A stretch of 64,000 bases of DNA, from NCBI GenBank assembly GCA_034231615.1, contig CM067306.1:64135790-64199789 (forward strand), in the 5' to 3' direction. Made by a program: the position numbers and the translations under genes. The DNA comes from Meghimatium bilineatum (Eukaryota; Mollusca; Gastropoda; Stylommatophora; Philomycidae). Positions within the stretch are counted from its first letter, which is position 1. Every line of letters begins with the position of its first letter. The notes below the pieces were generated by a model. That model saw nothing but the letters and a program-made list of their open reading frames with translations, did not search any database and was not told where the DNA came from. Below, in pieces: positions 21,901-33,013 of the stretch.

Positions 21901-23320
21901 CATGACAGCAACCTGTCAAGAGGATGAAGATAACTCTTCATGTACTAAGTCGTAGAAACTATTAGGTGAGGTTGGTCAGTTCTCTTCCTTGTTGTGTTTA
22001 CCTTCCCTAACTTATGCCATCAGATATCCATTTACAGCTGGATTAACTGGAGGAGCGGCCGTGTCAGGCAAGAAATCATAAGTCGGATGTTTTCTGAACT
22101 GAAGTGGTTTCGAACCTGTCACGCTGTGATCTGGTGACAGTAAGCAAGCTCTACTAGGTTACTGTGCTTCTCTATATATGAAGAGACTGATAAATCAACT
22201 GGAATTGTCAGCCGCTACACTCTGATAGATTTATTGAGATGGATATCAGAGCACCCATTGACTTGTCAGGTGTACAAAGATGATACCTTGCAGTCATATA
22301 CTTTTGAGTGGTATTTCCATTTCAAATGTGCACGCAGATTGTTTTGTAATTTCGCTGCAGTTACTACCCATTACCGATCTGTAATTGTTAAACAATTTGT
22401 AAACAATATTTCAAGTGATCTATGACGATATAAAAATTTAATATAACCATTATGTAGAAATAATAAATGTTAGATAAATGTTTAAATAATACAATTTGAA
22501 ATTTATGAGTAGGTAAAAAAAGCTGATATAGTGAAAATTAATACAGCACATTTTTTTAAATATAAAAACTACTATCAATTAAAAACGAAAAGACAATGTT
22601 GATCCCCACCCCCCTCCCTGCTGCTGTTATCAGATAGCACAGTGATGTTGCAGCAAGTGCAATGATATTGATTGTCCTTACATCCAAAATAATTATACAA
22701 AACAAATATTGCAGAAACCACTGTAGGAACATACATATTCTTTGAAACATTATTTCTGGAAAGAAGTCCCAGTAATCTACTACTGACAGCACAATACAGA
22801 CAGCAGTCTAGTCATGTAAATACGCTAATTTAAATCATGAAGATAAGTTTGATTTACATAAATTGCTCTCTGCACATGAGTTATCATCGCACATCGGACA
22901 AATAGATGCTCTGATTTCCATCTCAATAAATTCAAAAGAGTATAAATTATAATATTTTGTTAAAAATAGTTAAGCAAAAGTAAAATGCAGACCTTGCAGT
23001 TGTGTACATTTCTCTACGATTTTGTACATTTCTCTACGATTTTGTATTACATGGCAGTAAAATCTGATCAAACAGTGACTACATCAGAGAACTAAAAAAC
23101 ATTTTTATTGCCAGAAAGAAAGCTCAATCCAAACATAATAATGTTGAAGTTTTATTAAATTTATTAGCTATTGAAATTTATAACCTCTAAACCAAAATAT
23201 TAACATTTTTTCAAAAAAATCCTACTTTGGGTGTGCTTCTTGAGTAATGTCAGTGTGAATCTTTTCATACATCATATAATAGAAATCTTGTCTCACTCAT
23301 GCAGCACCTATTCTTAGTAG
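21900..23320. other. No feature recognised
   Basis: AT-rich sequence with short frames only. There is a two-copy 20-bp repeat (TGTACATTTCTCTACGATTT) at about 23005-23045. Confidence 0.5.
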
Positions 23321-23329
23321 TTAACTACA

Positions 23330-23478
23330 GAAGACGGATGTATCAGGCCACAGGTGCAAATAAAATTATGACAGCGATTTCCATTCTCTAGACTAAATTC
23401 TAGAAATGTAGATGTAGAACCAATTTCCCGCTGCAAGAGAACTAGTGGGAGTTTGAGAATGAACATTGAAGAAGTACA
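23330..23478 (+). mobile_element. SINE A copy
   Basis: GACGGATGTATCAGGCCA, GCAAATAAAATTATG, TTCCATTCTCTAGACTA, CCGCTGCAAGAGAACTAG and GGGAGTTTGAGAATGAACAT are present, ending GAAGAAGT. Confidence 0.8.
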
Positions 23479-23590
23479 GTCAAATCCCATCATAACAACT
23501 TGGTCCGGACTGACACAATATTTCTATAATAATAGAAATTAGTGATATATCATATACCGGTATACTAAATAAGAACTATTATTTTCAATA
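23478..23590. mobile_element. Possible pogo/Tigger-type terminal fragment
   Basis: CAGTCAAATCCCATCATAAC AACTTGGTC resembles pogo-type termini (CAGTCAAACCTCGTTATAACG). A matching fragment is at 46228-46268. The opposite end was not found. Confidence 0.4.
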
Positions 23591-23639
23591 GTCAAATGGT
23601 GAAACCTTGCATGGTTTGTATGTGTAGGGTGACCAGATT

Positions 23640-23825
23640 TTCTGTCAAGAACTAATAAAAGGTAACAGTCAAAGGTGGAAGACACAAGAGGACAAAGAAA
23701 AGCATGGGCAGACATCAAATACTGGACAGATCAAGATTTTTCTTTCCTCGCTCGTCCACAACGTTGAAGATATAAAACGCTGGAAGACTGTGTTGATGCA
23801 ATCAATGTGGTATCTTTACTACCAT
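23640..23825 (+). mobile_element. LINE 3' end remnant
   Basis: Third copy of the tail also seen at 17.8 and 50.9 kb. ACAGTCAAAGGTGGAAGA, TGGACAGATCAAGA, GAAGACTGTGTTGATGC and AATGTGGTATCTTTAC correspond in order. Confidence 0.65.
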
Positions 23826-23826
23826 G

Positions 23827-24195
23827 ACGAGTTATCAGTTTATATATAGGTAAATATACTGTATAAATCATGACACTGGTTATCAGTTTGTGACAGATAA
23901 ATATACTGTATAAATCATGACACTGGTTATCAATTTGTGACAGATAAATATACTGTATAAATCATGACACTGGTTATCAGTTTGTGACAGATAAATATAC
24001 TGTATAAATCATGACACTGGTTATCAGTTTGTGACAGATAAATATACTGTATAAATCATGACACGGGTTATCAGTTTGTGACAGATAAATATACTGTATA
24101 AATCATGACACGGGTTATCAGTATAGACAGATAAATATACTGTATAAATGACACTGGTTATCAGTTTATAGACAGATAAATATACTGTATAAACA
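23827..24195. repeat. 47-bp tandem array, about 8 copies
   Basis: Unit ATAAATATACTGTATAAATC plus ATGACACTGGTTATCAGTTTGTGACAG, in two parts. The last two units are shortened. Confidence 0.93.
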
Positions 24196-24224
24196 ATAAA
24201 GACCAATAAAATTGACTGCCAAAG

Positions 24225-24372
24225 ATGGATGTGTCAGGCCATTGGTGCAAATAAAATGGTGACGCAATGCATTTCCATTCTCTGGACTACATCCTGCTGG
24301 AAATCTAATAGGACCATAGTCCTGCTACAAGAGAGATCTTGCTGGAGTTTGAGAATGAACGCTGAAGAAGAA
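24225..24372 (+). mobile_element. SINE A copy, close to consensus
   Basis: GATGTGTCAGGCCATTGGTG, GCATTTCCATTCTCTGGACT, CATCCTGCTGGAAATC, GTCCTGCTACAAGAGAGATC, GGAGTTTGAGAATGAACGCT and GAAGAAGAAA occur in order. It is one of the clearest copies and useful for defining the family. Confidence 0.88.
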
Positions 24373-24384
24373 ATATAATTGAGG

Positions 24385-24845
24385 AATTTGAAAAGTGTTG
24401 TTGAAATAGCAACGTGTGTTGAAAATGTTGTTGAAATAGCAACGTGTATTGAAAATGTTGTTGAAATAGCAACGTGTGTTGAAAATGTTGAAATAGCAAT
24501 GTTGTTGAAATAGCAATGTGTTGAAAATGTTGAAATAGCAACGTGTGTTGAAAATGTTGAAATAGCAACGTGTTGAAAATGTTGTTGAAATAGCAACGTG
24601 TGTTGAAAATGTTGAAATAGCAACGTTGTGTTTAAAATGTTGTTGAAATAGCAACGTGTGTTGAAAATGTTGAAATAGCAACGTGTGTTGAAAATGTTGT
24701 TGAAATAGCAACGTGTGTTGAAAATGTTGTTGAAATAGCAACGTGTGTTGAAAATGTTGAAATAGCAACATGTGTTGAAAATGTTGTTGAAATAGCAACA
24801 TGTGTTGAAAATGTTGATGAAATAGCAACATGTGTTGAATATGTA
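24385..24845. repeat. 30/27-bp tandem array, about 17 copies
   Basis: Unit GTTGTTGAAATAGCAACGTG TGTTGAAAAT with a 3-bp-shorter form lacking one GTT. Both lengths are multiples of 3, so the minus strand stays open in several frames. This is not evidence for a protein. Confidence 0.93.
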
Positions 24846-25129
24846 TGCCCTATAAGAGGTATTCCACTGTATTACTTTTGTTTATTGCTCAATGTAAAGT
24901 GAGGTGTATTAGGGAAGAAAGTGGTACTTTCTATACAACCACTAGTGGTATGATGATGTAGGTAATCGCGGTGACAAAAGCAATGATATGGTTGTAGTAA
25001 CAGAGTGCTACAAGTATCTGTTTTCTGACCGATTCTATGAGTATGCTTTGAAACATTCAGTGGAAGCCACCGGTGGCTGGAGTCGATTACAAATTCTGTG
25101 CTGAAGAGAATTACCTTCATTTTTTACCT

Positions 25130-25465
25130 GAACATGTGGCTATTGGGGGGAAATGAGAGAGCAGATAGACTTGCAAGTGACTAATTGTTGTTTAATGGGC
25201 TGTATTGATATTTTGAATGTAGTAATTGATTTTGACCAGTTGGAAGATATGGAGTGTATTTCTTCTTCCGTATCTATAACTAGAATGCGGATTCTGGGAG
25301 TGAGGCGTCGTATTGCAAGAAACGAGCACCATAAAGGAATCAGAAGAGTTATCAACCAACACAGAACCGGAAGTTACTACATGCTGAACGATATACTAAA
25401 TATGAGATTGGAGCAACTATGGACTTGTCTGGTGTGCCTTGATGATCTGACGATTAACTTTTGTT
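25130..25465 (+). mobile_element. LINE fragment: RNase H end and C-terminal tail
   Basis: Begins with an NERADRLAS-like reading (end of an RNase H domain) and continues RRRIARNEHHKGIRRVINQH RTGSYYML, EQLWTCLVC. Related copies are at 15646-15780 and, on the minus strand, 34357-34690. Confidence 0.7.
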
Positions 25466-25484
25466 TATACTTTTCTATTTCAGC

Positions 25485-25625
25485 AATCATTCTGAAACTC
25501 CTGCTGGATTTCTCTTATAGCAGGACCATGATCCTACTATAATTCCAGCAGAATGTAGTCCAAAGAATAGAAATGTCTTAAGTTGCTGTTTTATTTGCAT
25601 CAATGGCCTGACACATCCGTCCCTG
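25485..25625 (-). mobile_element. SINE A copy
   Basis: The complement has GACGGATGTGTCAGGCCATT, GCAAATAAAACAGC, ACTACATTCTGCTGGAAT and TCCTGCTATAAGAGAAATCC. Confidence 0.82.
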
Positions 25626-26025
25626 TTTAAAGACAGTTTATACTTGTTTATAGTGTAAACAAGTTTATACTGTATTAAGTTATGTCATTATCAAGATAAA
25701 GGATGCTAACCCACGATGTCAGCATGAGATGTGCGGCTCCTTTTTATAACTATCTTACCTTTAAAAAAAACATGCTGTTTAAACCTACATCCTTAGGATT
25801 GAGAGATTGGCATTCTAACCACTCCACCAACAGTTTTAATTATTTACTAAGCTTGATAACATATATATTTGTATATGTACTAAAACTGTATAATTACAAG
25901 TCATTTTTGCAAAGTATAAGGTCCAGATTCCAATGAATCAAACCAATAGGGTAAAATATTTTTTTTTTAAATTGTGATCTACAGGGTGTCTAATAAAGTC
26001 ACTACATTGAAATTGAAAAGAAATA
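25626..26025. other. No feature recognised
   Basis: AT-rich spacer between the SINE A copy and the mariner element. Confidence 0.5.
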
Positions 26026-26027
26026 TA

Positions 26028-27299
26028 CAAGGGATGGTCAAAAAGTAATACCTCCTAATTTATAATTTAATTAAATAGGTACAAAAATAGATAAAACTCA
26101 TTTAGTATAAAGTCTGTACATCAAAAACGTATTTCTCAATGTAGTCTCTGTTATTTGTTACAGTTTTTCAACATCTTCGCACAAGGGCATGTATCCCAGC
26201 ACTGTAAAAATCAGGCTTTTTTCTTATACCAATTGTGTATGTCCTTTTTAAGGTTGTTGGTATCCTTAAATTTGATGTCTGCATAGATCTTCCTTTAGTG
26301 GTCCAAATAGATGGAAGTCTAAAAGTGCAAGATCGGGACTGTAAGGTGGATGTGATAATTACTGTTTATCTAAATTCTCCAATGGTGAATTTAGCGTGTG
26401 TGGCACGGCATTATCATGCAACAGTAGTACAGTAATCTGATCTTTTAATGGGTAAAGTCACAGAAGACGACCTCTAAACTTCTTCAAAGTTTCAGTAGAA
26501 CAGTCTGCATTATAACAGTCTGCATTATAACAGTCTGCATTCACTGTGTTCCAAGAAGTCATGAAGAATCACATCCTTCCGATTCCAAAACACGGAGGCC
26601 ATAACTTCTTTCTTGTCTGCTATGCTGTGCGATGCCATTCCATTGAAAGCCTCTTGAATTCTGGTTCAAAAAATGAACCCAAGCCTCATTGCCTGTTACA
26701 ATATTCTATAAAAACTAATTTCCTTCAGCTGATAAAGTTTCATAAGTGAAGAAGGTTAATGGTTTCCCTTGGTTTTCCTTTTTTTCTTAATGTCTATCAA
26801 CATTCTGGGCACCCAACGTACACATACCTTTGCATAACCCAGATCTTAAACGATGTTCTAGACACTACCTTTACTGATGGACAACGTGGCATGAATTTCA
26901 TCCATCGTTACCTGACGATAACCACAAATGATATCAACTCGATGAATATTGTGTGGTGTCAATGCAATAGATGGACAACCAGTCCATTTTGCGCCAACCA
27001 TTGATGATTGGCCTACTTTAGCTTCATCACAACGATGTACCCAATGTTGGACAGTGCAAACATTCTTTAAATGTTCGTGGATGCGAATTGGGGCTCAGCA
27101 CTGAGAGATTCTATGACATGTTGTTTTAACCGTATTTCTTTGGCAGCCATTTTTAAATAGTTACAGTGTTGTAATCTGTTAATGAAACAGGTAGGTTATG
27201 CTATACGGTGCAGAGGTGTTTTTGGGGATTCTCGCAAAAATAAATTGCACACCAATACAATATTTACTTAGATAAAAATTACTTTTGTACCATCCCTCG
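26028..27299 (-). mobile_element. Mariner-family DNA transposon, inactive
   Basis: Inverted termini CAAGGGATGGTCAAAAAGTA (left) and, complemented, CGAGGGATGGTACAAAAGTA (right) are each flanked by TA at 26026-26027 and 27300-27301. At 1272 bp it is near the usual 1.3 kb. The minus strand encodes a broken transposase: start at about 27150 (MAAKEIRLKQHVIESL), VTMDEI... LSISKGS, FKRLSMEWHRTA, TLKKFRGRLL, LLLHDNAVPHT and HPPYSPDLALLDFHLFGPLK. HDNA and YSPDL are the mariner catalytic-region signatures. Many stops and frameshifts make it dead, and CAGTCTGCATTATAA is triplicated inside (about 26497-26540). Confidence 0.93.
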
Positions 27300-27334
27300 T
27301 ATGTGATCAATGTGATGTCGTTCAATCAGATGTG

Positions 27335-27725
27335 TGCTGCCAGGGTGTGAAAGAGGAGCAAAGAATAGTGACAATGTTTCCTGCCATTCACATCATAAGA
27401 GGCAACTAAGGAGGTTTGAGGGGGAGTTGGCAGTACCATCCCATAGATGATCAAATGAGCCAGAAGCTGCACTGAAGTTGGATGTATCAGTCCAAAAGGT
27501 TCAAATATCGCAGCCATGCTGAAAATTATTCCATTCTCAAGAATACATCCTGCTAATCTGCAGGAGCTTGAGGCGAACACAGAGGGAGAAATTAAAGTAT
27601 GCTGAAATTAGGTGTGTTAAAAGGCACAAACATTGCAGCTCCGCTGTACAACTAGCAGCACAACGTACTTCACACTCTCCGTCTCAAATCTCGAGCTGAT
27701 TATTTGAGAACGAACACAGCAGAAA
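27335..27725 (+). mobile_element. SINE B copy and adjoining second fragment
   Basis: GAGGAGCAAAGAATAGTGAC, AGAGGCAACTAAGGAGGTTT, CAGTACCATCCCATAGATGA, AATCTGCAGGAGCTTGAGGC, then a second, more diverged 3' half from about 27600 ending GAGAACGAACACAGCAG. Confidence 0.8.
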
Positions 27726-27749
27726 AATGTCACTGAAAATTGTGTATTT

Positions 27750-27938
27750 CCATAGTCTAGTGTATAGAGTTACATAGAAGCCATAGTCTAGTGTATAGAG
27801 TTACATAGAAGCCATAGTCTAGTGTATAGAGTTACATAGAAGCCATAGTCTAGTGTATAGAGTTACATAGAAGCTATAGTCTAGTGTATAGAGTTACATA
27901 GAAGCCATAGTCTAGTGTATAGAGTTACATAGAAGCCA
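27750..27938. repeat. 31-bp tandem array, 6 copies
   Basis: Unit CCATAGTCTAGTGTATAGAG plus TTACATAGAAG, nearly identical between copies. Confidence 0.95.
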
Positions 27939-27939
27939 A

Positions 27940-28640
27940 CTGTTAACAGCAAAGTTAATTTGTATTTTTTTAGCTGATCAAAGAATGCTGCTAACTACTG
28001 AACAGAGCTAACCACTGAAAAAAAAGAGTGTGGCTGAACAAGTGTTTACACAAACGGAAGTAAATATACGGAAGATGTTATTTGAAAATTTGTACTAAGT
28101 TTCTGGATGTATATTTTCCAACATGTGGTGTAGAAAATAATCCATCATGCTACCCACTTACCCAGTGTGATTGGCACAAGCAGTTATGTTTTTTTCATAA
28201 ATTGTGCGCAAATGACGTCACGCAGATCTACAATAAATACCACAATTCATGTGCTGTAGTATTACTAGTAATGTAATTCAGTGCACAGAGACTTTATAGA
28301 CACCTTGTGTAAGTAACATCTCTTATAAGTCTTAAGATTTGATTTTGAATTTCAGCTATGAGGAAGTACAAACCATCATGAAAGGCGGCCACAGCAATAA
28401 TTTAAAGAAGACCAAATATAATGATCTTTTTCTTTCTTTTCAGTTTATACCCCTTTATGCCTTGCAGATTCAGGGGTAGAAGAGTTCTCTAGAGATAACA
28501 TTTTTGTGTGCTTCATTATGTGTTTCGTTGACTTTTATTTCTGTAATCCATCATTTTCAAGGTCTGCCACTAGCTTTGTATCCATTGTGTCTGTATAGTA
28601 ATGCTTTTTTTCAGGGGAACTATGTGATCGTAGTCTGGAA
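27940..28640. other. No gene; shared dispersed repeat near 28450
   Basis: The stretch with CAGGGGTAGAAGAGTTCTCT at about 28470 recurs near 60410 (CAGGGTAGAAGAGTTCTCTG), so it is a dispersed repeat of unknown class. Confidence 0.45.
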
Positions 28641-28649
28641 GCATGCGGA

Positions 28650-28880
28650 AACCACTTAATGTTTTCTGATGTAATCCAGAATTGGCATTGTGTTTGTTAG
28701 TCTTCTGATATTTTCATTCCTGATTCTGTCTCTTATTGTTACTCCAAGGATGCTACGTAGACAAGTCATTTCTGTTGTAACAAGTTTTCTTTTGGATTCT
28801 GCTGTTAGTATCCACATTTCACATTGGTAGCATAGTAATAGTACGATGATCGTTTTATATAGTGCAATTTTGGTGTTCAT
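28650..28880 (-). mobile_element. LINE reverse-transcriptase fragment
   Basis: An open minus-strand stretch reads TKIALYKTIIVLLLCYQCEM WILT, RKLVTTEMTCLRSILG, RIRNENIRRL. This is the post-palm YKTI-P-L-Y--E-W segment of LINE reverse transcriptases. The flanks do not continue it. Confidence 0.8.
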
Positions 28881-28904
28881 GTTCACATATTTTTATGTGA
28901 AGAT

Positions 28905-29260
28905 ATATAATGGAAGATGACAGATATTATCATTTGTTCAGAAGAGAAAAGGTTATCTTGCTGCATCTCAGAATTGTTCACACAAAAAGACACCACTTGC
29001 ACATCAAATTGTTCACACACACAAAAAAAGACCACTTGTACACCAAACTCAGTACAAAAACAAGTAGTTCTCGTTATTGCAGCCTGGCAAACTTTGCACC
29101 TCTACATATTTTATTGGACTGTCCCCAGTAAGCAAACTCGAGGAGAAAGACATAGCCCACATTGACCAGTTGTGAAGCACTGTATGGTAAGTGGACACAA
29201 AAACTGACATCAGATGACCGGTATATCACAGAATCTGAAGTCCCATTCTGATTAGGAGAT
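28905..29260 (+). mobile_element. LINE C-terminal tail remnant
   Basis: HLFRREKVILLHLRIVHTKR and CSLANFAPLHILLDCPQ match the FRREQ-ILRLRTGH ... HLL--CP tail that follows RNase H in jockey-like elements (compare 16.7-17.0 kb). Confidence 0.65.
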
Positions 29261-29344
29261 GATTGTTGAGAAAGAATGTCTGTTAACCATATATTTTTGG
29301 GTATTTCTCAACAAACTACTACACTTCTTGGTAGCAGTCAAAAC

Positions 29345-29640
29345 ATACAGGTGTAGATGTTGCTGCAGGCACAGCGAAGTAGATGTTGCTGCAGGCAAAG
29401 AGGTGTAGATGTTGCTGCAGGCAAAGAGGTGTAGATGTTGCTGCAGGCAAAGAGGTGTAGATGTTGCTGCAGGCACAGAGGTGTAGATGTTGCTGCAGGC
29501 ACAGAGGTGTAGATTTTGCTGCAGACACAGCGAAGTAGATGTTGCTGCAGGCACAGAGGTGTAGATGTTGCTGCAGGCACAGAGGTGTAGATGTTGCAGA
29601 CAGAGGTGTAGATGTTGCTGCAGACACAGGGGTGTATATG
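29345..29640. repeat. 26-bp tandem array, about 11 copies
   Basis: Unit AGGTGTAGATGTTGCTGCAG GCA(C/A)AG, each copy with a CTGCAG site. The minus-strand frame made of it is an artefact of repetition. Confidence 0.93.
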
Positions 29641-29899
29641 TTCTCTCCACCCACAATTTTAATATGAGCTATCTTCATCACCTCTGTCATCAAACAGTTT
29701 TGAACAACTTTTCTATTATCTTTCACTGCCTGTTTTTAATTTTATCTTTATGTGAAACAAAAGCATTGGGCCCCTTTTCCACACGAGAAAAGCTCAATCC
29801 AGATCTTCAATCCAAACAAGGTTGCCCAACTCTGTGGTGGTAGAGAAATTATCTGGGTGTATGTCTGCTGCCAAAGTCATTTTGAATTATAATTTTATT

Positions 29900-30030
29900 T
29901 CCCATTTTCAGACTACCACTGGATTTCTCTGGTAGCAGGAAAATTATCATACTTGCATTCCAGCAGGATGTAGTCCAGGGAGCGGAAATGTGTTGGTTTT
30001 ATTTGAGCCAATGGTCCGTTACATCCGGTT
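29900..30030 (-). mobile_element. SINE A copy, diverged
   Basis: Complement of CCACTGGATTTCTCTGGTAG CAGG, TTCCAGCAGGATGTAGTCCA and CAATGGTCCGTTACATCCG. Confidence 0.75.
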
Positions 30031-30365
30031 TTGGTGCTGTAACTAATACTTTCAGTGATTTACCACTTTCACTGAACAGTGGGTATCTGCAGCCATATCA
30101 CTAGAGGGCAAGCTGTATGAGAGAAATGGTTCGCATACTATACACTGGGACACCAACCTATGAGCTAACCAGTCATGTATGCTTGACTTTTTTGGTCATT
30201 ATAGGTATCACTTTGTAATCAACATAGGCAAAGTTATTTTTATTATTTAATAAGATGTGTCTTTTCAATGTGTTTGATCAAATAATTCACTAACTCACGA
30301 AGCAATGTTTGAGATAAGCATTTTGGTTGCATAACAATTAAATCTGTATATTTGTACGCCGACCT

Positions 30366-30440
30366 AGGGCTTAGGATACCTAAGTGGTTAATGTAATGCT
30401 TCCTGCTTCGATCATCCAAGCTTCAATTCTGAGTTCAACT
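30366..30440 (+). mobile_element. tRNA-derived SINE head
   Basis: GGATACCTAAGTGGTTAATG (A-box position) and AGCTTCAATTCTG (B-box position) line up with the minus-strand copy at 19390-19486, including the following GTTCAACTG. Confidence 0.55.
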
Positions 30441-30689
30441 GCACATATATTTTAATCGCCAATGGTACCTATGTTGACCCAACTTAAGGAAATGGGTACC
30501 AGACATTTTTGGAAAATAAAGGTGACGTGCGATGCTGGACACATCTATTAATAAAATGTTATTGGATAAATAAAAATATGCACTTAACGCCCAAGCCCAG
30601 ATACACCTCAGGTGTGAATATGGAAAACTTTGACTTATTTTTTGCAATGCTGACCATTATTTCAATTCACAACTAAAGGACACACACCT

Positions 30690-31180
30690 AGTTTAAATGA
30701 ACCAACTTAACAATCCTAGGTTCGTCAGATTTCACTACCCACTGATAACATCCTCCATTTGGCATCATCATTTGAAAAGCTGTTGTTTAAAACTACAGAC
30801 TAACATTTTACTATGTCTAACCACTAGAAAAATGTTTTACACCATCACTAACCATATAGCTACAAAAACATTCTTATCACTTGGCTACACCAGCATTCTG
30901 AGTGCATGAGCACTCTAACCACTTGACAACACCAGCATTCTGAGTGCATGAGCACTCTAACCACTTGACAACACCAGCATTCTGAGTGCATGAGCACTCT
31001 AACCACTTGAAAACACCAATATTGTAACCTAATTTACACAACCACTCCAATGATATTACATCAGAATAGTAACCTTTTTACACCGGCATCATAACCACTT
31101 TACACCATCACACTAACCATCTTACACCAGTACTTTAACCACATAATACAAATAATAACCACCCGACTACACCAGCACTC
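30690..31180. repeat. Degenerate CACTAACCAC-type repeats with a 41-bp triplicate
   Basis: ACACCAGCATTCTGAGTGCA plus TGAGCACTCTAACCACTTGAC occurs three times at 30888-31010. Looser ACACCA...CTAACCAC units lie on both sides. Confidence 0.8.
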
Positions 31181-31199
31181 ATGTTATCATGTGCTATTA

Positions 31200-32940
31200 A
31201 TTGTCTAGATAGTTTAAAGCAAGTTGAGATAAAAGGGTATGTCCCATGTCAACAACCTGTCGTCTGGGATGAAGATATTATATATCTTTTCTACATGCAA
31301 ATATTTGCACACACAAATTCTACATTACAGACGACAATGTTTCAACTAGCAAAAATAACACTTCTAACCAAACTCAATTCAACGGAATAAATAAATATCC
31401 AGAAGAAAATGAAACATCTAATATAACAAACAGTAAATATAGGTAGGAAGCAAAAAAACAACAATTCACAAACATTAATTTCTAATCATGATTTTCTTTA
31501 TCAAATTGTCACACATAATTATTACATATTCATCAATGGAAACAAGATACTAACAACGAACTGAAAGTAAATTCATGTACAGTAACTAGCAGAAACTTAT
31601 ATCCAAAATTTAAAGAAAATAAATGTACAGCATCTGACAGAATTTCTATTGAAATTTAAAGAGGATAGATTTACACAATCTAGCAGAAAAAACTATGTTT
31701 TAATCGCGCACACAAATTATGACATAATTAACACTTTTCTGAACTGACCAAATGTATTGACCAAATTTGACTTTAATTTCCATTACATGTCTTTGGTGAA
31801 AGGGCAACGGCCGCCCAAGATGCCGTTGGACAAAAAACATTCAAGAATGCCTGCACATGTCACTAAAAGAGGAAGGAAAACTTACTCAAAACGTATTCAA
31901 ATACATCCGGAAAATGTAAACATTCATTATAATACATAGAAAATTTCTTAGCTCTTTGTCATGAGTTTGATTTTTTTATGGATTTCTAATGGTGGTGATG
32001 TCCGCGTCTCAGAAATGTGCAAACACCCTCTGTAACAGGAGATGAGTCCACTTTGGATTGCTGGTCAGAATAGTGTTAAGCATTCACAGAAAAAAAAAAG
32101 AATACTATAGGACATTTCACAAGCTTTGCCCTCAAACAAAAGTATCATCTGATTAACCATCTAACATATTAATGCCATTTTTACATGTTATTTTAGGTTA
32201 AGTGCAATAAGTATATACTTTATATCTGTGCATGTGCCCAGTTTTTATACACAAATGAAATCCTTCGATCTTTGTTGGAGTACTAATTAGTGTGTCTCAA
32301 GAACAGAAATTTTACCAATTCAGATATTACACAGGATACCTTTTTAATACCACCTGTCTTGTGTTTAAGAGTCCAAAATAGTGCAATTTCATGCTTAAAT
32401 CATGCCAATTGTGATAAACCAATCATGTGTAAATGAGGTCGTATGGCTGTATAAAATGTGTGCAAGATGTGTGTTGACTAGTATATCTTTGGTATATAAT
32501 GCAAATAAATGGAAAAAAATTAAAAAATTAATTCATGAGGTCCGTACTATTTGAAATTCACACAAATTGTCAATTAAATGCGTTATATATGTGCTCTGAT
32601 ACCATTTTGATGTTGGTCAAAGCTAGTGAAACATGCTATAATAAGGGATTCACATTGCAGACTCAATAAATGTACGATGTCTAGTAGAAAGTTCTCTCTT
32701 CCAAGATTTAAGTTTCAGTTAATACTATCAAACAAAACAGATTGTGTTTAGCTGTATGTAAAGGAAAGAAATAACATGGCTATAAGTACATTCACTCACA
32801 GCCAAGTACATTTTGTTTAGAAAAATGTTTAACCTGCATTTAAGATGAGAATAGGGTTTACAAAAATACCTATATGTACTATTACTGTCTGCATTCTGTA
32901 CTGGACCTATAGCAGGTTACCACTTGTAGACAAACAAATG
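31200..32940. other. Downstream flank of the desaturase gene; no gene recognised
   Basis: AT-rich sequence that should hold the FADS 3' UTR next to 32947. I see no unambiguous AATAAA on the minus strand close to the stop. An ATTAAA lies at about 32342. Confidence 0.45.
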
Positions 32941-32946
32941 TACATA

Positions 32947-33013
32947 TCAGGAAGTGGTGGCATGGTAAGCTTGATATGTCGAGTACCAAAGTTCACCAGA
33001 GTGCTTCAGGGAC
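32947..33013 (-). CDS. FADS2-like: FADS exon 11: C terminus and stop
   Basis: Completes Arg422 and encodes [17 protein letters not shown] and four more residues, then TGA. SLK-SGE-W matches the FADS C terminus. The acceptor is TGTTACAG. I could not fix a poly(A) site in the AT-rich sequence that follows. Confidence 0.93.

Noticed and set aside
24234-24831. Overlapping long minus-strand frames rich in QHFQHTLLF
   Set aside because: They are translations of the 30/27-bp tandem array, whose period is a multiple of three. All frames stay open by chance.
29252-29726. Two 134-135-codon minus-strand frames of CLQQHLHL type
   Set aside because: Product of the 26-bp tandem array cycling through frames; no domain and no splice context.
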